A stretch of DNA of 40,790 nt from an uncultured beta proteobacterium (GCA_903859155.1 CAIOLO010000053.1:1-40790), one strand, 5' to 3'; counted from the stretch's first letter, positions 9,061 to 18,869 are shown. The notes: generated by a model not told the origin, from the sequence alone. Translations and numbers: made by a program.

Positions 9061-10890
9061 TCAGGCGGGCACGCGCACCGCGAGTTGCTGCTCCTGCTGC
9101 TGCAGCGCCCACATCTGTGCATAGGCACCGTCCATTTCCAGCAATTCGCGATGCGTGCCGCGCTCCACGATGCGTCCGGCATCGAGCACGATGATCTGAT
9201 CGGCGTCCATGATGGTCGAGAGGCGGTGCGCGATCACCAGCGTGGTATGCCCGCGGGCGATGCGATCCAGCTCCGCCTGTATCGCCTGCTCGGTCTCCGA
9301 ATCGAGCGCTGAAGTCGCCTCGTCAAAAATGAGGATGCCCGGATTCTTCAGGATGGCCCGCGCGATGGCGACGCGCTGCTTTTCACCGCCGGAGAGCTTC
9401 AACCCCCGCTCCCCCACCCGTGCCTCGTATTTGTCGGGCAGGCTTTCAATGAATTCGTGGATGTGCGCCGCGCGGGCCGCCTCGACCACTTCGTCCTCGT
9501 CCGCATCCGGACGACCATAGTGGATGTTGTAGCGGATGGTGTCGTTGAACAGCACCGTGTCCTGCGGCACGATGCCGATGGCCGCTCGCAGGGACTCCTG
9601 CCTGATGTCGCGGATGTCGCTGCCATTGATGCGCAACGCTCCACCGGTGACGTCATAGAAGCGGTACAGGAGCCGCGCCAGCGTCGACTTGCCCGAGCCC
9701 GAATGGCCCACCACCGCGACTTTGCTGCCCACCGGAATATCGAAGCTCACATCGAACAGAATCTGGCGCTTGGGGTCGTAGCAGAAATTCACATGATCGA
9801 AGCGCACGGCAGTCGGGCCGCTGGAAATATCGCGCGCGTCGGGCCGGTCGGCCACCTCGCGGTTTTCCTCCAGCAGGCGAAACATGCGGTCCATGTCGAT
9901 CAGCGACTGTTTGATTTCGCGATACACCATCCCCAGGTGGTTGAGCGGAATATAGAGCTGGATCAAGAGCGCATTGACCAGCACCAGGTCGCCGATGGTA
10001 AGACTCTGGTTCAGCACCCCCTGCGAGGCCAGCAGCATCAGCGCGGTCACCGCCGAGGCAATGATCAGGCTCTGGCCGATATTGAGCAGGCCGAGGGAGG
10101 CTTCGGTCTGGACCGCCGCGCCTTCGTAGTTGCGCAGGTTGTCGTCGTAACGACGCGCCTCGAAATCCTCGTTGTTGAAATACTTCACCGTCTCGTAATT
10201 GAGCAGGCTGTCGATGGCGCGGCTGTTGGCCTTGGAGTCCAGTTCATTGGCGCGGCGGCGGATCTGCGTGCGCCATTCGGTGATCCAGATGGTAAATCCG
10301 GAATACAGGCCCACCGCGGTGAAGGTCACCACCGGGAAACGCCAGTCAAAGCGCGTGATCAGCACCGCGGCAACCAGCACGAACTCCAGGATCACCGGCA
10401 GGATGGAAAACAGCATGTAGGACATGAGCGTGGAGATGCCGCGCGTGCCGCGCTCGATGTCGCGCGACACGCCGCCGGTCTGGCGCTCCAGGTGGAAGCG
10501 CAACGAAAGGGCATGCAGGTGCCGGAATACCGTGAGCGCAACGCGACGGATGGCGCGCTGCGTGACGCGCACGAAAACCATGTCGCGCAGCTCCGCAAAC
10601 AGCGTGGTGGAGAAACGCAAGATCCCGTACGCGGCGAGCAGCGCCAGCGGCATTGCCAGCATTGCGGTCTTGGGGTCGAGCGCGTCGACAACGTTCTTCA
10701 GAACCAGCGGTACACCCACGTTGGCGAGCTTGGCGATGATCAGAAAAACCAGCGCGGTAGCCACGCGATAGCGGTATTCCCACAGATAGGGGAGCAGGAG
10801 CGGCACTACGCGCCATTCGTTGCGGCGCCGCGGCGCCTCGGCAACTCCGGCAGGCAGTGTGACAGCGGCAGAAGAATGATGAAATGACAT
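9061..10890 (-). CDS. Atm1/HMT1-type ABC exporter, fused permease and ATPase
   Basis: 609 residues, a half-transporter expected to work as a homodimer in the inner membrane. Six membrane helices lie in about residues 35-330. The nucleotide-binding domain has Walker A GHSGSGKST, Q-loop VPQDTVLF, signature LSGGEKQRVAIARA, Walker B ILIFDEATSALD and switch His in VIAHRLS. The sequence LNYETVKYFNNEDFEARRYD is typical of the Atm1/AtmA group, linked to export of glutathione-bound iron-sulfur precursors or metal-glutathione complexes (family knowledge). The ribosome site before ATG 10890 is not obvious. It is divergent from fadE across 278 bp. Confidence 0.93.
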   Translation of the reverse strand: MSFHHSSAAVTLPAGVAEAPRRRNEWRVVPLLLPYLWEYRYRVATALVFLIIAKLANVGVPLVLKNVVDALDPKTAMLAMPLALLAAYGILRFSTTLFAELRDMVFVRVTQRAIRRVALTVFRHLHALSLRFHLERQTGGVSRDIERGTRGISTLMSYMLFSILPVILEFVLVAAVLITRFDWRFPVVTFTAVGLYSGFTIWITEWRTQIRRRANELDSKANSRAIDSLLNYETVKYFNNEDFEARRYDDNLRNYEGAAVQTEASLGLLNIGQSLIIASAVTALMLLASQGVLNQSLTIGDLVLVNALLIQLYIPLNHLGMVYREIKQSLIDMDRMFRLLEENREVADRPDARDISSGPTAVRFDHVNFCYDPKRQILFDVSFDIPVGSKVAVVGHSGSGKSTLARLLYRFYDVTGGALRINGSDIRDIRQESLRAAIGIVPQDTVLFNDTIRYNIHYGRPDADEDEVVEAARAAHIHEFIESLPDKYEARVGERGLKLSGGEKQRVAIARAILKNPGILIFDEATSALDSETEQAIQAELDRIARGHTTLVIAHRLSTIMDADQIIVLDAGRIVERGTHRELLEMDGAYAQMWALQQQEQQLAVRVPA

Positions 10891-11168
10891 GCGCCGATTC
10901 TAGCGGATGCGCCCACCTCGCGAGACACCGGGAACACCGGTTGCTGTATCCCTGCCGGTCTTTTCCCCCCACCGGGCGTGGCGCATCATCAATCCGCACC
11001 GGAAAACACCCCGACATGCCCATGCCGCGCTGCATGCACGCAAAACAGTGGCTATTTCCATGGCGCTATGGCCAAATCATCCAGCCCTACTTACACTTGC
11101 GTTTGCGCCCGAAGTGGTCTCCGGGCACATGGCAGGACCAACCGATTGCCAGGAACAGGGAGAACGCG

Positions 11169-13628
11169 ATGATCTGGCTGATTCTGGGGGCAGTACTGGC
11201 GGCGACAGTGCTTGCCTACATCCGCGCCACCGGCCCGGCATGGGCGATCAGCACCGGCGCGTTCATCATTGCCCTGCTATCGATGGTATCCACACCGGCG
11301 GGGCTGGCGGCGCCACTGCTTGGCCTGTATGTCCTGGTTGCCGGCGTCCTCAACTTTGCGGCGCTGCGGCGCCGGCTGATCAGCAATCCACTGCTCGCGG
11401 CGTATCGGCGGATATTGCCGGCGATGTCGCAAACCGAGCAGGAAGCCATCGATGCCGGCACGGTCTGGTGGGACGGTGAATTATTTTCCGGGCGCCCCGA
11501 CTGGAACCGTCTGCTGGCGCTTCCCAAACCCTCGCTGAACGCCGAAGAGCGCGCCTTCCTCGACAATGAGTGCGAACAGTTGTGCGCCCTGGTGGACGAT
11601 TGGGAAGCCACCCAGACATGGCAGGACCTGTCTCCGCAGGCATGGCAATTCATCAAGGACAAAGGTTTCCTCGGGATGATCATCCCCAAGCAATACGGCG
11701 GCAAGGGTTTCTCGGCACAGATGCATTCCCAGGTGATTGCCAAACTATCCACCCGCAGCAGCGCCGCGGCAGTCTCGGTGATGGTGCCCAATTCACTGGG
11801 TCCGGCCGAGTTGCTGCTGCACTACGGCAGCGAAGCGCAGCGCAATCATTACCTGCCGCGCCTTGCCAAGGGCCTAGAGATTCCGTGCTTCGGCCTGACC
11901 AATCCGCACGCGGGCTCGGATGCCGCCGCGATTCCCGACGTGGGAATTGTCTGTAAAGGCGCATGGCAGGATGGCGAAGTTCTCGGCATGCGCGTCACCT
12001 GGGAAAAGCGCTATATCACGCTCGGCCCGATCGCCACTCTGCTCGGCCTGGCGGTGCACCTGCGCGACCCCGACCACCTGCTTGGCGAGCAGGAAGACCT
12101 GGGAATAACCTGCCTGCTGATCCCCACCGCGACGCCCGGGGTCAACATCGGCACGCGCCACATGCCGCTGAATGCGGTATTTCAGAACGGGCCCAATTCG
12201 GGCAAGGATGTGTTCGTGCCGCTGGACTGGATCATCGGCGGACGCGAGATGGCCGGGCAGGGCTGGCGCATGCTGATGGAATGCCTCGCGGCGGGACGCT
12301 CGATTTCGCTGCCCTCCTCCGCAGTGGGTTACGTCAAGCTCGCGGCCCGTGCAACCGGCGCCTATGCGCGCGTGCGCAGCCAGTTCAAGACCGCCATCGG
12401 CAAATTCGAGGGCGTAGAGGAAGCGCTGGCGCGCATCGGCGGCAATCTGTATCTGATGGACGCAGCGCGCGCCATGACCGCGGGCGCCGTGGACCAGGGG
12501 GAAAAGCCCTCGGTGGTATCGGCGATCGCCAAATACCACCTTACCGAGCGCGGCCGCGCCGCAGTCAATGACGCCATGGACATACTCGGGGGCAAGGGGA
12601 TCTGCCTGGGGCCCTCCAATTTCATGGGTCGCGCCTATCAGCAGTTGCCCATCGCAATCACCGTCGAAGGCGCCAACATCCTGACACGCTCGCTGATCAT
12701 TTTCGGGCAGGGCGCGATCCGCTCCCACCCATTCGTTCTGGTCGAAATGAATGCCGCAACGGAAGCCAACGCGACCAAGGCGTCGGTCGCGTTTGACGCG
12801 GCGCTATGGGCGCACGTGCGCTTTGCGATCGCCAACAAAGCGCGCGCCTTCGTGCTGGCGCTGTGCGGCTCGAGGCTTGCCTCCGCCCCGAAAAAGTGCG
12901 CCCCCGAGATGCGCCGCTATTACCAGCACCTGACGCGCTTCTCCGCGGCGTTCGCGTTTCTGGCCGACGTGTCGATGCTGGTGCTGGGGGGAACGCTCAA
13001 GCGGCGCGAAAAGCTGTCCGCGCGACTGGGGGACATCCTTTCGTTTTTGTACCTGGCCTCGTGCACGCTCAAGCGCTACGAAGACGACGGCCGCAAGGGC
13101 GACGATCTGCCGCTGCTACAGTGGGCCATGGAGGATACCCTGGCACGCATCCAGGGCGCTTTCGATGGCGTTCTCGCCAATTTCCCCGGCCGGTTCTTCG
13201 GCACCGCGCTGCGCTGGGTTATTTTTCCGCTCGGCCAATGGTTCGCCGCGCCGTCAGATGAACTCGGCCACCGCGTCGCGCGGCTTTTGATTGCACCATC
13301 GGCGACGCGCGACCGGCTCACCGCCGGCATGCATCTGCCAAAAGCGGAATCCGAGGTGGTGGGCGCTCTCGAGGCGGCGCTCCACCTGGCGGCCGACGCC
13401 GAAGCTATCGAGGCCAAGATGCGTGCCGCCGTCAGGAACAGTTCGCTGCACTCGGCGAGCACCGCAAGCCTTGCCGATGCCGCCCTGGCCGCGCAGATCA
13501 TCAACGATGAGGAACATGCCCGGCTCGCGCGCTTTGCGACGCTGCGCGACAGGATCATCGCGGTCGACGATTTCCCCCAGGACTTCGGTCGTGCGGAAAC
13601 AACGGCAGGACCGCGCGCGGCGGCGTAG
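11169..13628 (+). CDS. fadE: FadE-type acyl-CoA dehydrogenase
   Basis: 819 residues from ATG 11169, with AGGGAG 7 nt upstream; the frame extends further 5' but without FadE-like sequence. E. coli FadE has 814. It catalyses the first beta-oxidation step, FAD-dependent formation of trans-2-enoyl-CoA. The N-terminus has two or three hydrophobic segments (about 1-70, MIWLILGAVLAATVLAYI), fitting membrane association. The catalytic core is recognisable by MIIPKQYGGKGFSAQMHSQV, CFGLTNPHAGSDAA, GWRMLMECLAAGRSISLP and DILGGKGICLGPSNF. The C-terminal third is the FadE-specific DUF1974 region. First gene of a plus-strand beta-oxidation cluster. Confidence 0.96.
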   Translation: MIWLILGAVLAATVLAYIRATGPAWAISTGAFIIALLSMVSTPAGLAAPLLGLYVLVAGVLNFAALRRRLISNPLLAAYRRILPAMSQTEQEAIDAGTVWWDGELFSGRPDWNRLLALPKPSLNAEERAFLDNECEQLCALVDDWEATQTWQDLSPQAWQFIKDKGFLGMIIPKQYGGKGFSAQMHSQVIAKLSTRSSAAAVSVMVPNSLGPAELLLHYGSEAQRNHYLPRLAKGLEIPCFGLTNPHAGSDAAAIPDVGIVCKGAWQDGEVLGMRVTWEKRYITLGPIATLLGLAVHLRDPDHLLGEQEDLGITCLLIPTATPGVNIGTRHMPLNAVFQNGPNSGKDVFVPLDWIIGGREMAGQGWRMLMECLAAGRSISLPSSAVGYVKLAARATGAYARVRSQFKTAIGKFEGVEEALARIGGNLYLMDAARAMTAGAVDQGEKPSVVSAIAKYHLTERGRAAVNDAMDILGGKGICLGPSNFMGRAYQQLPIAITVEGANILTRSLIIFGQGAIRSHPFVLVEMNAATEANATKASVAFDAALWAHVRFAIANKARAFVLALCGSRLASAPKKCAPEMRRYYQHLTRFSAAFAFLADVSMLVLGGTLKRREKLSARLGDILSFLYLASCTLKRYEDDGRKGDDLPLLQWAMEDTLARIQGAFDGVLANFPGRFFGTALRWVIFPLGQWFAAPSDELGHRVARLLIAPSATRDRLTAGMHLPKAESEVVGALEAALHLAADAEAIEAKMRAAVRNSSLHSASTASLADAALAAQIINDEEHARLARFATLRDRIIAVDDFPQDFGRAETTAGPRAAA

Positions 13629-13743
13629 CATCCCCGTGCTGAGCCATCCGACACCTTTGCCGGCGGCGCGCGCCGCTCGATCGATCGATAGAGTCGACGC
13701 TTCAGCGACAATAGAGCGACAGCAACCCTAGCGGAGCCAGCGC

Positions 13744-15051
13744 ATGCACCAGGACATTTTCATCGTTGACGGCGCGCGCACGCCGTTTCTGAAGTCGCGC
13801 AATCGCCCCGGCCCTTTCGCCGCCAGCGACCTGGCCACAGCGGCTGGCAGGGCGCTGCTGGCGCGCCAGCCGTTTGCCCCCTCAGCGCTGGACGAAGTGA
13901 TCCTGGGCTGTGCCTCGCCTTCGGTGGACGAGGTCAATATCGGCAGGGTGGCGGCGCTGCGCATGGGTTGCGGCGTGAAAGTCCCCGGCTGGACCGTCAT
14001 GCGCAACTGTGCGTCGGGCATGCAATCGATCGATTCGGCGATCGCCAACATGCGTTCAGGGCGCGGCGATCTCATCCTTGCCGGAGGCGTGGACGCATTG
14101 TCGCGCGCGCCGCTGCTGTACTCGGACGCCATGGTGATGTGGTTTTCGCAATTCGCCGCCGCCAGAACCGTCGGCCAGAAAGCGGCATTGTTCCTGAAAC
14201 TCAGGCCTTCGCAACTGCTCACGCCGGTGATCGGCATCATGCGCGGACTGACCGACCCGGTGTGCGGCCTGCTGATGGGACAGACGGCAGAGAACCTCGC
14301 ACACCGCTTTGGCATAACCCGCCGCCGGATGGATGAGTTCTCCGCCCGCAGCCATGCGCGCGTGATCCGCTCGCAGGGAGACGGCCTGCTGCGCAGCGCC
14401 CACGACGGCATGCCCGCCGAAATCGAGCCGCTCTATGACGCCAAAGGCACGCTCTACCTGGACGACGATGGCGTGAGGAAGGACTCGAGCGCCGAAAACC
14501 TCGCCAAGTTGCGCCCGTTCTTCGACCGCAAGTATGGGAGCGTCACCGCCGGCAACTCCTCGCAGATCACCGACGGCGCAGCCTGGGTGCTGCTCGCCAC
14601 GGAAGATGCCCTCAGGCGCCATGACCTGACACCGCTGGGCCGCATCGTCGATTCACAGTGGGCGGGCCTGGATCCCGAGCAAATGGGCCTGGGTCCGGTT
14701 CACGCAGTCACTCCCATACTCAAGCGCCACGGTCTGGCCCTCGACGACCTGGACGCATGGGAAATCAACGAAGCCTTTGCCGCGCAGGTACTCGGATGCA
14801 TCGAGGCGTGGAAAAGCGTTGATTATTGCAGGACGGAACTGGGCCTCGAGGGCGCGCTGGGTGCTCTGGATGAAGAAAAACTCAATATCGACGGCGGTGC
14901 CATCGCCCTTGGCCACCCGGTGGGCGCTTCGGGTACCCGCATCGTGCTGCACCTGCTGCACGTACTGAGGCGCAGCGGCAAAAAAAGAGGCATCGCAAGC
15001 ATATGCATCGGCGGCGGCCTTGGCGGGGCAATGCTGGTCGAGGCGGTCTAG
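13744..15051 (+). CDS. fadI: Acetyl-CoA C-acyltransferase (3-ketoacyl-CoA thiolase, FadI-like)
   Basis: 435 residues, matching FadI (436) rather than the shorter FadA. The thiolase performs the last beta-oxidation step, cleaving 3-ketoacyl-CoA with CoA. Catalytic residues are visible: nucleophile Cys in RNCASGMQSI near residue 90, His in NEAFAAQ, His in GGAIALGHPVGASGTR and Cys in ICIGGGLGGAM. There is a weak GGAG 9 nt before ATG. It lies 115 bp after fadE and 28 bp before the fused hydratase/dehydrogenase, the same fadI-fadJ order as in E. coli. The FadI versus FadA name is by length and context. Confidence 0.93.
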   Translation: MHQDIFIVDGARTPFLKSRNRPGPFAASDLATAAGRALLARQPFAPSALDEVILGCASPSVDEVNIGRVAALRMGCGVKVPGWTVMRNCASGMQSIDSAIANMRSGRGDLILAGGVDALSRAPLLYSDAMVMWFSQFAAARTVGQKAALFLKLRPSQLLTPVIGIMRGLTDPVCGLLMGQTAENLAHRFGITRRRMDEFSARSHARVIRSQGDGLLRSAHDGMPAEIEPLYDAKGTLYLDDDGVRKDSSAENLAKLRPFFDRKYGSVTAGNSSQITDGAAWVLLATEDALRRHDLTPLGRIVDSQWAGLDPEQMGLGPVHAVTPILKRHGLALDDLDAWEINEAFAAQVLGCIEAWKSVDYCRTELGLEGALGALDEEKLNIDGGAIALGHPVGASGTRIVLHLLHVLRRSGKKRGIASICIGGGLGGAMLVEAV

Positions 15052-15079
15052 CCCCGGGGGCGAAGGTCAGGGAGAAACG

Positions 15080-17005
15080 ATGGCGACTTACATACACTGG
15101 CAGCTCGAATCCGACGCGCAGGGCCTGCTCTGGCTCACCCTGGACAAGGCCGGTGCCGGCACCAACACGCTGTCTGGAGAAGTTCTCGAAGAATTCGACA
15201 AGGTCCTCGACGCGGCTGCCGCGCTCGCCCCCAAAGGCATGATCATCCGCTCGGGCAAGCCCAGCGGTTTTGTCGCCGGCGCCGATATCGAGGAGTTTCT
15301 CCAGATCAAGACCGGCGCGGACGCACTGCGCATGGTGCGGCGCGGCTGGGACCCTTTCAACAAACTGGCTCAGCTGCCCTTTCCCACGGTCGCGCTGATC
15401 GACGGTTTTTGCATGGGGGGTGGCCTGGAGCTGGCACTGGCCTGCCGTTATCGCGTCGCGGTTGACGATCCGCGCACCCGCATGGCCCTGCCTGAAGTAA
15501 TGCTGGGAATCTGGCCGCTGATGGGCGGGGCGATGCGCCTGCCGCGACTGGTGGCACCCCCGCAAGCGCTGGACATGATGCTGACCGGTCGTGCTGTCGA
15601 CGCGCGCCGCGCCCGCCGCCTGGGGTTGGTGGACGTCGCGGTGCCCGTGCGCGTGGCCGAAAACGCCGCGCGCATGACCGCGCTGGAACCGCCGCAACGC
15701 CGCAAGCTGCCATTTCCGGCCAGCCTGATGACACTGGGCATGGTGCGACCCCTGATCGCTGCCATGGCAAGAAAGCAGGTGGCCCGGCGCGTGCGGCGCG
15801 ATCATTACCCGGCGCCCTATGCCATCCTGGATGCCTGGTCGAAGTACGACGGCGATCCGTTTCGCATTCCCGAGGGCGATCCGGCCTCGATCGGCGCCCT
15901 GCTCGCCTCGCCTACGGCGGCCAACCTGATCCGCATCTTTTTCCTGCAGGAACGTTTGAAGGGGATGGGAAAGGAAACCACCTTCGAGGCACGCCACGTG
16001 CATGTCATCGGCGCCGGTGTCATGGGCGGTGACATTGCCGCGGTCTGCGCGATGCGCGGCATGACGGTCACGCTGCAGGACCAGAACGCCGAGCGGCTCG
16101 CACCGGCGATGGGGCGCGCGCAGAGCCTTTTCAAGCGCCGCCTGCGCGACAGGCTCCGCATCCGCGACGCCACCGACCGCCTGATTGTCGACACCGCCGG
16201 GGGCGGCGCGCGCCAGGCCGACGTGGTGATCGAAGCCATATTTGAAAACCTGGAGGCCAAGCGCGCCTTGTTCGCTCAACTGGAGAAGATCGTCAGACCC
16301 GGGGCTATCCTCGCCAGCAACACCTCCAGCCTGAAGCTGGCCGACATCAGTGCGAACTTCGCCAATCCGGCGCGACTGGTGGGCATCCATTTTTTCAATC
16401 CGGTGCCGCAACTGCAACTGGTCGAAATCGTCTCGGGAGAGGGTACCGATCCCGTAATTGCCAGGCAGGCTGCGGCGTTCGTGCGCGCCATCGACAAGCT
16501 GCCGCTGCCGGTAAAGGACTCGCCGGGGTTTCTGGTCAATCGGGTGCTGGGGCCGTACCTACAGCAGGCGCTGCGCATGGTCGACGAGGGCGTAGCGCCG
16601 GAAACCATGGATGCGGCCATGGTGCGCTTCGGCATGCCCATGGGGCCGATCGAACTGGCCGACGTGGTCGGGCTGGACATCTGCATGGCGGTGGGCCGGG
16701 AACTGGGTGGCGACGGCGCGCCGCCGAAACGCCTCGATGAACTGGTCAAGTCGAAACAACTGGGCAAAAAATCCGGCAGCGGCTTTTACCGGTGGAAAGA
16801 AGGCAAGGCGCAAAAAGGAACGGCGGGGCCGGTAGACGATGCCCTGATCGAACGCCTGATCCGCCCGTACCTCCTGGAAGCACAGAAAGCGGTCGCAGAA
16901 GGCGTCGTCGCCGATGCCGATCTGGCTGATGCGGGTCTGATCTTCGGCACCGGCTTCGCACCTTTCAGGGGCGGACCGCTGCACTACCTGAAAGCCGGTA
17001 CATGA
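15080..17005 (+). CDS. fadJ: Fused enoyl-CoA hydratase / 3-hydroxyacyl-CoA dehydrogenase (FadJ-like)
   Basis: 641 residues from ATG 15080, with AGGGAG just upstream (an earlier in-frame start at 15020 overlaps the thiolase). The N-terminal crotonase domain has the oxyanion-hole and Glu residues in FCMGGGLELALAC and MALPEVMLGIWP. The dehydrogenase part begins with the NAD-binding VIGAGVMGGDIA near 312, then NTSSLKL, catalytic His in GIHFFNPVPQ and PGFLVNRVLGPY. The C-terminal half repeat is short, so it is about 70 residues shorter than E. coli FadJ. It converts enoyl-CoA to 3-ketoacyl-CoA for the upstream thiolase. Its stop overlaps the thioesterase start. Confidence 0.95.
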   Translation: MATYIHWQLESDAQGLLWLTLDKAGAGTNTLSGEVLEEFDKVLDAAAALAPKGMIIRSGKPSGFVAGADIEEFLQIKTGADALRMVRRGWDPFNKLAQLPFPTVALIDGFCMGGGLELALACRYRVAVDDPRTRMALPEVMLGIWPLMGGAMRLPRLVAPPQALDMMLTGRAVDARRARRLGLVDVAVPVRVAENAARMTALEPPQRRKLPFPASLMTLGMVRPLIAAMARKQVARRVRRDHYPAPYAILDAWSKYDGDPFRIPEGDPASIGALLASPTAANLIRIFFLQERLKGMGKETTFEARHVHVIGAGVMGGDIAAVCAMRGMTVTLQDQNAERLAPAMGRAQSLFKRRLRDRLRIRDATDRLIVDTAGGGARQADVVIEAIFENLEAKRALFAQLEKIVRPGAILASNTSSLKLADISANFANPARLVGIHFFNPVPQLQLVEIVSGEGTDPVIARQAAAFVRAIDKLPLPVKDSPGFLVNRVLGPYLQQALRMVDEGVAPETMDAAMVRFGMPMGPIELADVVGLDICMAVGRELGGDGAPPKRLDELVKSKQLGKKSGSGFYRWKEGKAQKGTAGPVDDALIERLIRPYLLEAQKAVAEGVVADADLADAGLIFGTGFAPFRGGPLHYLKAGT

Positions 17006-17397
17006 CCACGTTGCCCCCGGGAAAGATGCCTGCGCTGCGGGTTACGCCGGTTCCCGCCGATGCCAACCTGCATGGCGATATCTTCGGCGGCTGGATCATG
17101 TCTCAGGTGGACATTGCCGCAGGTATCGCCGCCGCGGCGCGCGCGCGGGGACGCGTGGGGACAGTGGCGGTGAATGCCTTCCAGTTTCACCAGCCGGTAT
17201 TCGTCGGCGACGTGCTGTCGATTTATGCCGATGTGGTACGCGTCGGCAGGACCTCGATCACCGTGTTCGTAGAAGTCTACGCGCAGCGCAACCCGGAGAA
17301 CGTCGAAACCGTAAAGGTCACCGAGGCAACCCTGACTTATGTCGCAGTGGGACCGGATCGCAAAGCCCGGGTGGTCCCGCCTGAAGTCCCGCACTGA
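17002..17397 (+). CDS. YciA-like hotdog acyl-CoA thioesterase
   Basis: 131 residues, the same size as YciA (132). The hotdog core is clear: DANLHGDIFGGWIMSQVDIA, GRVGTVAVNAFQFHQPVFVGD and RVGRTSITVFVEVYAQ. The Asp in the GDIFGGW block is the usual catalytic acid. It hydrolyses acyl-CoA to free acid and CoA; chain preference cannot be told. The start ATG overlaps the fadJ stop as ATGA, implying translational coupling and a role in the same pathway, perhaps releasing CoA from stalled intermediates (inference). Confidence 0.92.
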   Translation: MTTLPPGKMPALRVTPVPADANLHGDIFGGWIMSQVDIAAGIAAAARARGRVGTVAVNAFQFHQPVFVGDVLSIYADVVRVGRTSITVFVEVYAQRNPENVETVKVTEATLTYVAVGPDRKARVVPPEVPH

Positions 17398-17634
17398 GCC
17401 CGCGGGCGCGCCCGCCAGAACGCGTCCAGGAGACGGGAGCAGCATCCACCCACCAAGAGACGCCAGACCCGGCCCGAACGCCTCGCAGAGACCTTCCATT
17501 GGCGTCCTAGAGGCGTCCGGAGAGGTGGGTATCTCGCCCTTTGCAAGAAACCACCCTCCAGGCCCGCCACCCAAGAACCAGGCGGCGGCGCACTACAACC
17601 GCAGAAGCGCACATTGATCCGGATGCGCGCCGCG

Positions 17635-18666
17635 CTAAAAAGCAGGCTTGCTCTGAAAATGCTGATTGCGGTCCATGGAACGGACGATGACTTCCTTGAT
17701 CTCGGCGCCCTGCAGCAGGCGCAGAGGAATTTCGGTTCCGGCGGCACCCAGGGACCACAACCTGCGATAAAAATCCTCGTGATTGCGCACCGCATCGCGG
17801 CCTACGCCGACAAGGATGTCGCCGCGCTGGATACCGGCCTTTGCGGCAGGCCCGTCGCGCGTCACGTTGGTGACAAACAGATGTCCCTGCAACTCCTCGG
17901 TACCCAGACCCAGCCAGGGACGCGCCGCTTCCGTGCGCCGGCCATTGGCGATCAGATCCTTCAGAACGGGTTTCAACGCATCCACCGGCACGAACATGTT
18001 TCCGGGCACCGGCTGCGAATCGTCAACGGCGCGCAGCAGCAGCGATCCGATTCCGACCAGCCTGCCCTCCCGGTTGACCAGCGCCGCTCCCGCCCACTGC
18101 ATGGTCGGTGGCGAAACAAAAAGCGCGCTCTCCAGCAGGTATTCCCAGCTGGCGGTGAATTTTCGCTTGGACACGACATAACCGAGGCTCGCCGCCGCGC
18201 GTCCGCCATGCGGCAGCACCATCACCGTTTCACGGACTGCCAGCGCATCGGCACTGCCAAATGGCATGGGCGTGACGCCCTCCAGCGGCGCCATCGCGCG
18301 CAGCACGCTCAAACCCGTGGCGTGATCGTAACCGGCGAGAGTCGCGGGAACAGTCCGGTTCTCCTGGGTGGTAATTTCAATCGATTCGGCTTCGTTCACC
18401 ACATAGCCGATAGTAAGGACGTGGCCTAGTTCATCGATGACCACCCCGGTGCCTTCGCGCTGGGCACCGAGCGTTTCCGAAGAACGGGCCCCTGCCAGCG
18501 CCTTCATGCGGATATGGACCACTGCCGAGAGCGTTGCCTGAGTGTCTGCCTCGATCCGCGGTGTTTGCAGCGGCGATTTCGATCCGGGCTGACCCTGGTC
18601 CTGTGCGAGTAACGGCGCGGCAAGCTGAAGGAAAAGCAGCAACACGATCAGGCGCGGAATAGCCAT
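17635..18666 (-). CDS. HtrA/DegP-like S1C protein with PDZ domain, catalytic triad lost
   Basis: 343 residues from ATG 18666, preceded by AAAGGAG at 6 nt. A signal peptide (MAIPRLIVLLLFLQLAAPLLAQ) sends it to the periplasm. The trypsin-like domain aligns with DegS/DegP through GTGVVIDELGHVLTIGYVV and the ALVNREGRLVGIGS block, and a PDZ domain follows from about 250 (WLGLGTEELQGHLFVTNV to the C-terminus). All three catalytic positions are replaced: His by Tyr88, Asp by Gly118 and Ser by Ala192 (WAGAALVN in place of GNSGGALVN). It should therefore be unable to cleave, and may act as a chaperone, scaffold or regulator. The reading frame is intact. Confidence 0.88.
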   Translation of the reverse strand: MAIPRLIVLLLFLQLAAPLLAQDQGQPGSKSPLQTPRIEADTQATLSAVVHIRMKALAGARSSETLGAQREGTGVVIDELGHVLTIGYVVNEAESIEITTQENRTVPATLAGYDHATGLSVLRAMAPLEGVTPMPFGSADALAVRETVMVLPHGGRAAASLGYVVSKRKFTASWEYLLESALFVSPPTMQWAGAALVNREGRLVGIGSLLLRAVDDSQPVPGNMFVPVDALKPVLKDLIANGRRTEAARPWLGLGTEELQGHLFVTNVTRDGPAAKAGIQRGDILVGVGRDAVRNHEDFYRRLWSLGAAGTEIPLRLLQGAEIKEVIVRSMDRNQHFQSKPAF

Positions 18667-18854
18667 GGCAATCTCCTTTAAAGGGCACGAGCCGACCACG
18701 TTTATCGAAAATTTGCACCTTGCAGGGGGCACCGCATCTGACGAGCCACTGCGCAGGTCCCTCTCGCCGAGCATTGCGCATCTCATTGTTACCCCAATCG
18801 GCGCCATTTGCCAGTCGCAGTCGCAACCCCTTCTGGGCGTCGGCAGGCATGCGA

Positions 18855-18860
18855 TACAAT
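18855..18860 (+). promoter_or_regulatory. Possible -10 box for the quinone oxidoreductase gene
   Basis: TACAAT, a 5/6 match to TATAAT, sits 36 nt before the ATG at 18896. No convincing -35 hexamer lies at 16-18 nt spacing, so this is a weak call resting on the box and its position. Confidence 0.3.
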
Positions 18861-18869
18861 GAGAGTTTC

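Noticed and set aside
9457-10887. 476-codon plus-strand frame
   Set aside because: Antisense of the Atm1-type exporter.
14882-16417. 511-codon minus-strand frame
   Set aside because: Antisense of the thiolase and FadJ genes.
17402-17415. Perfect 14-bp palindrome GCGGGCGCGCCCGC in the convergent gap after the thioesterase
   Set aside because: No loop and no T-tract, so a poor terminator; likely a GC-rich chance or a weak 3' structure.
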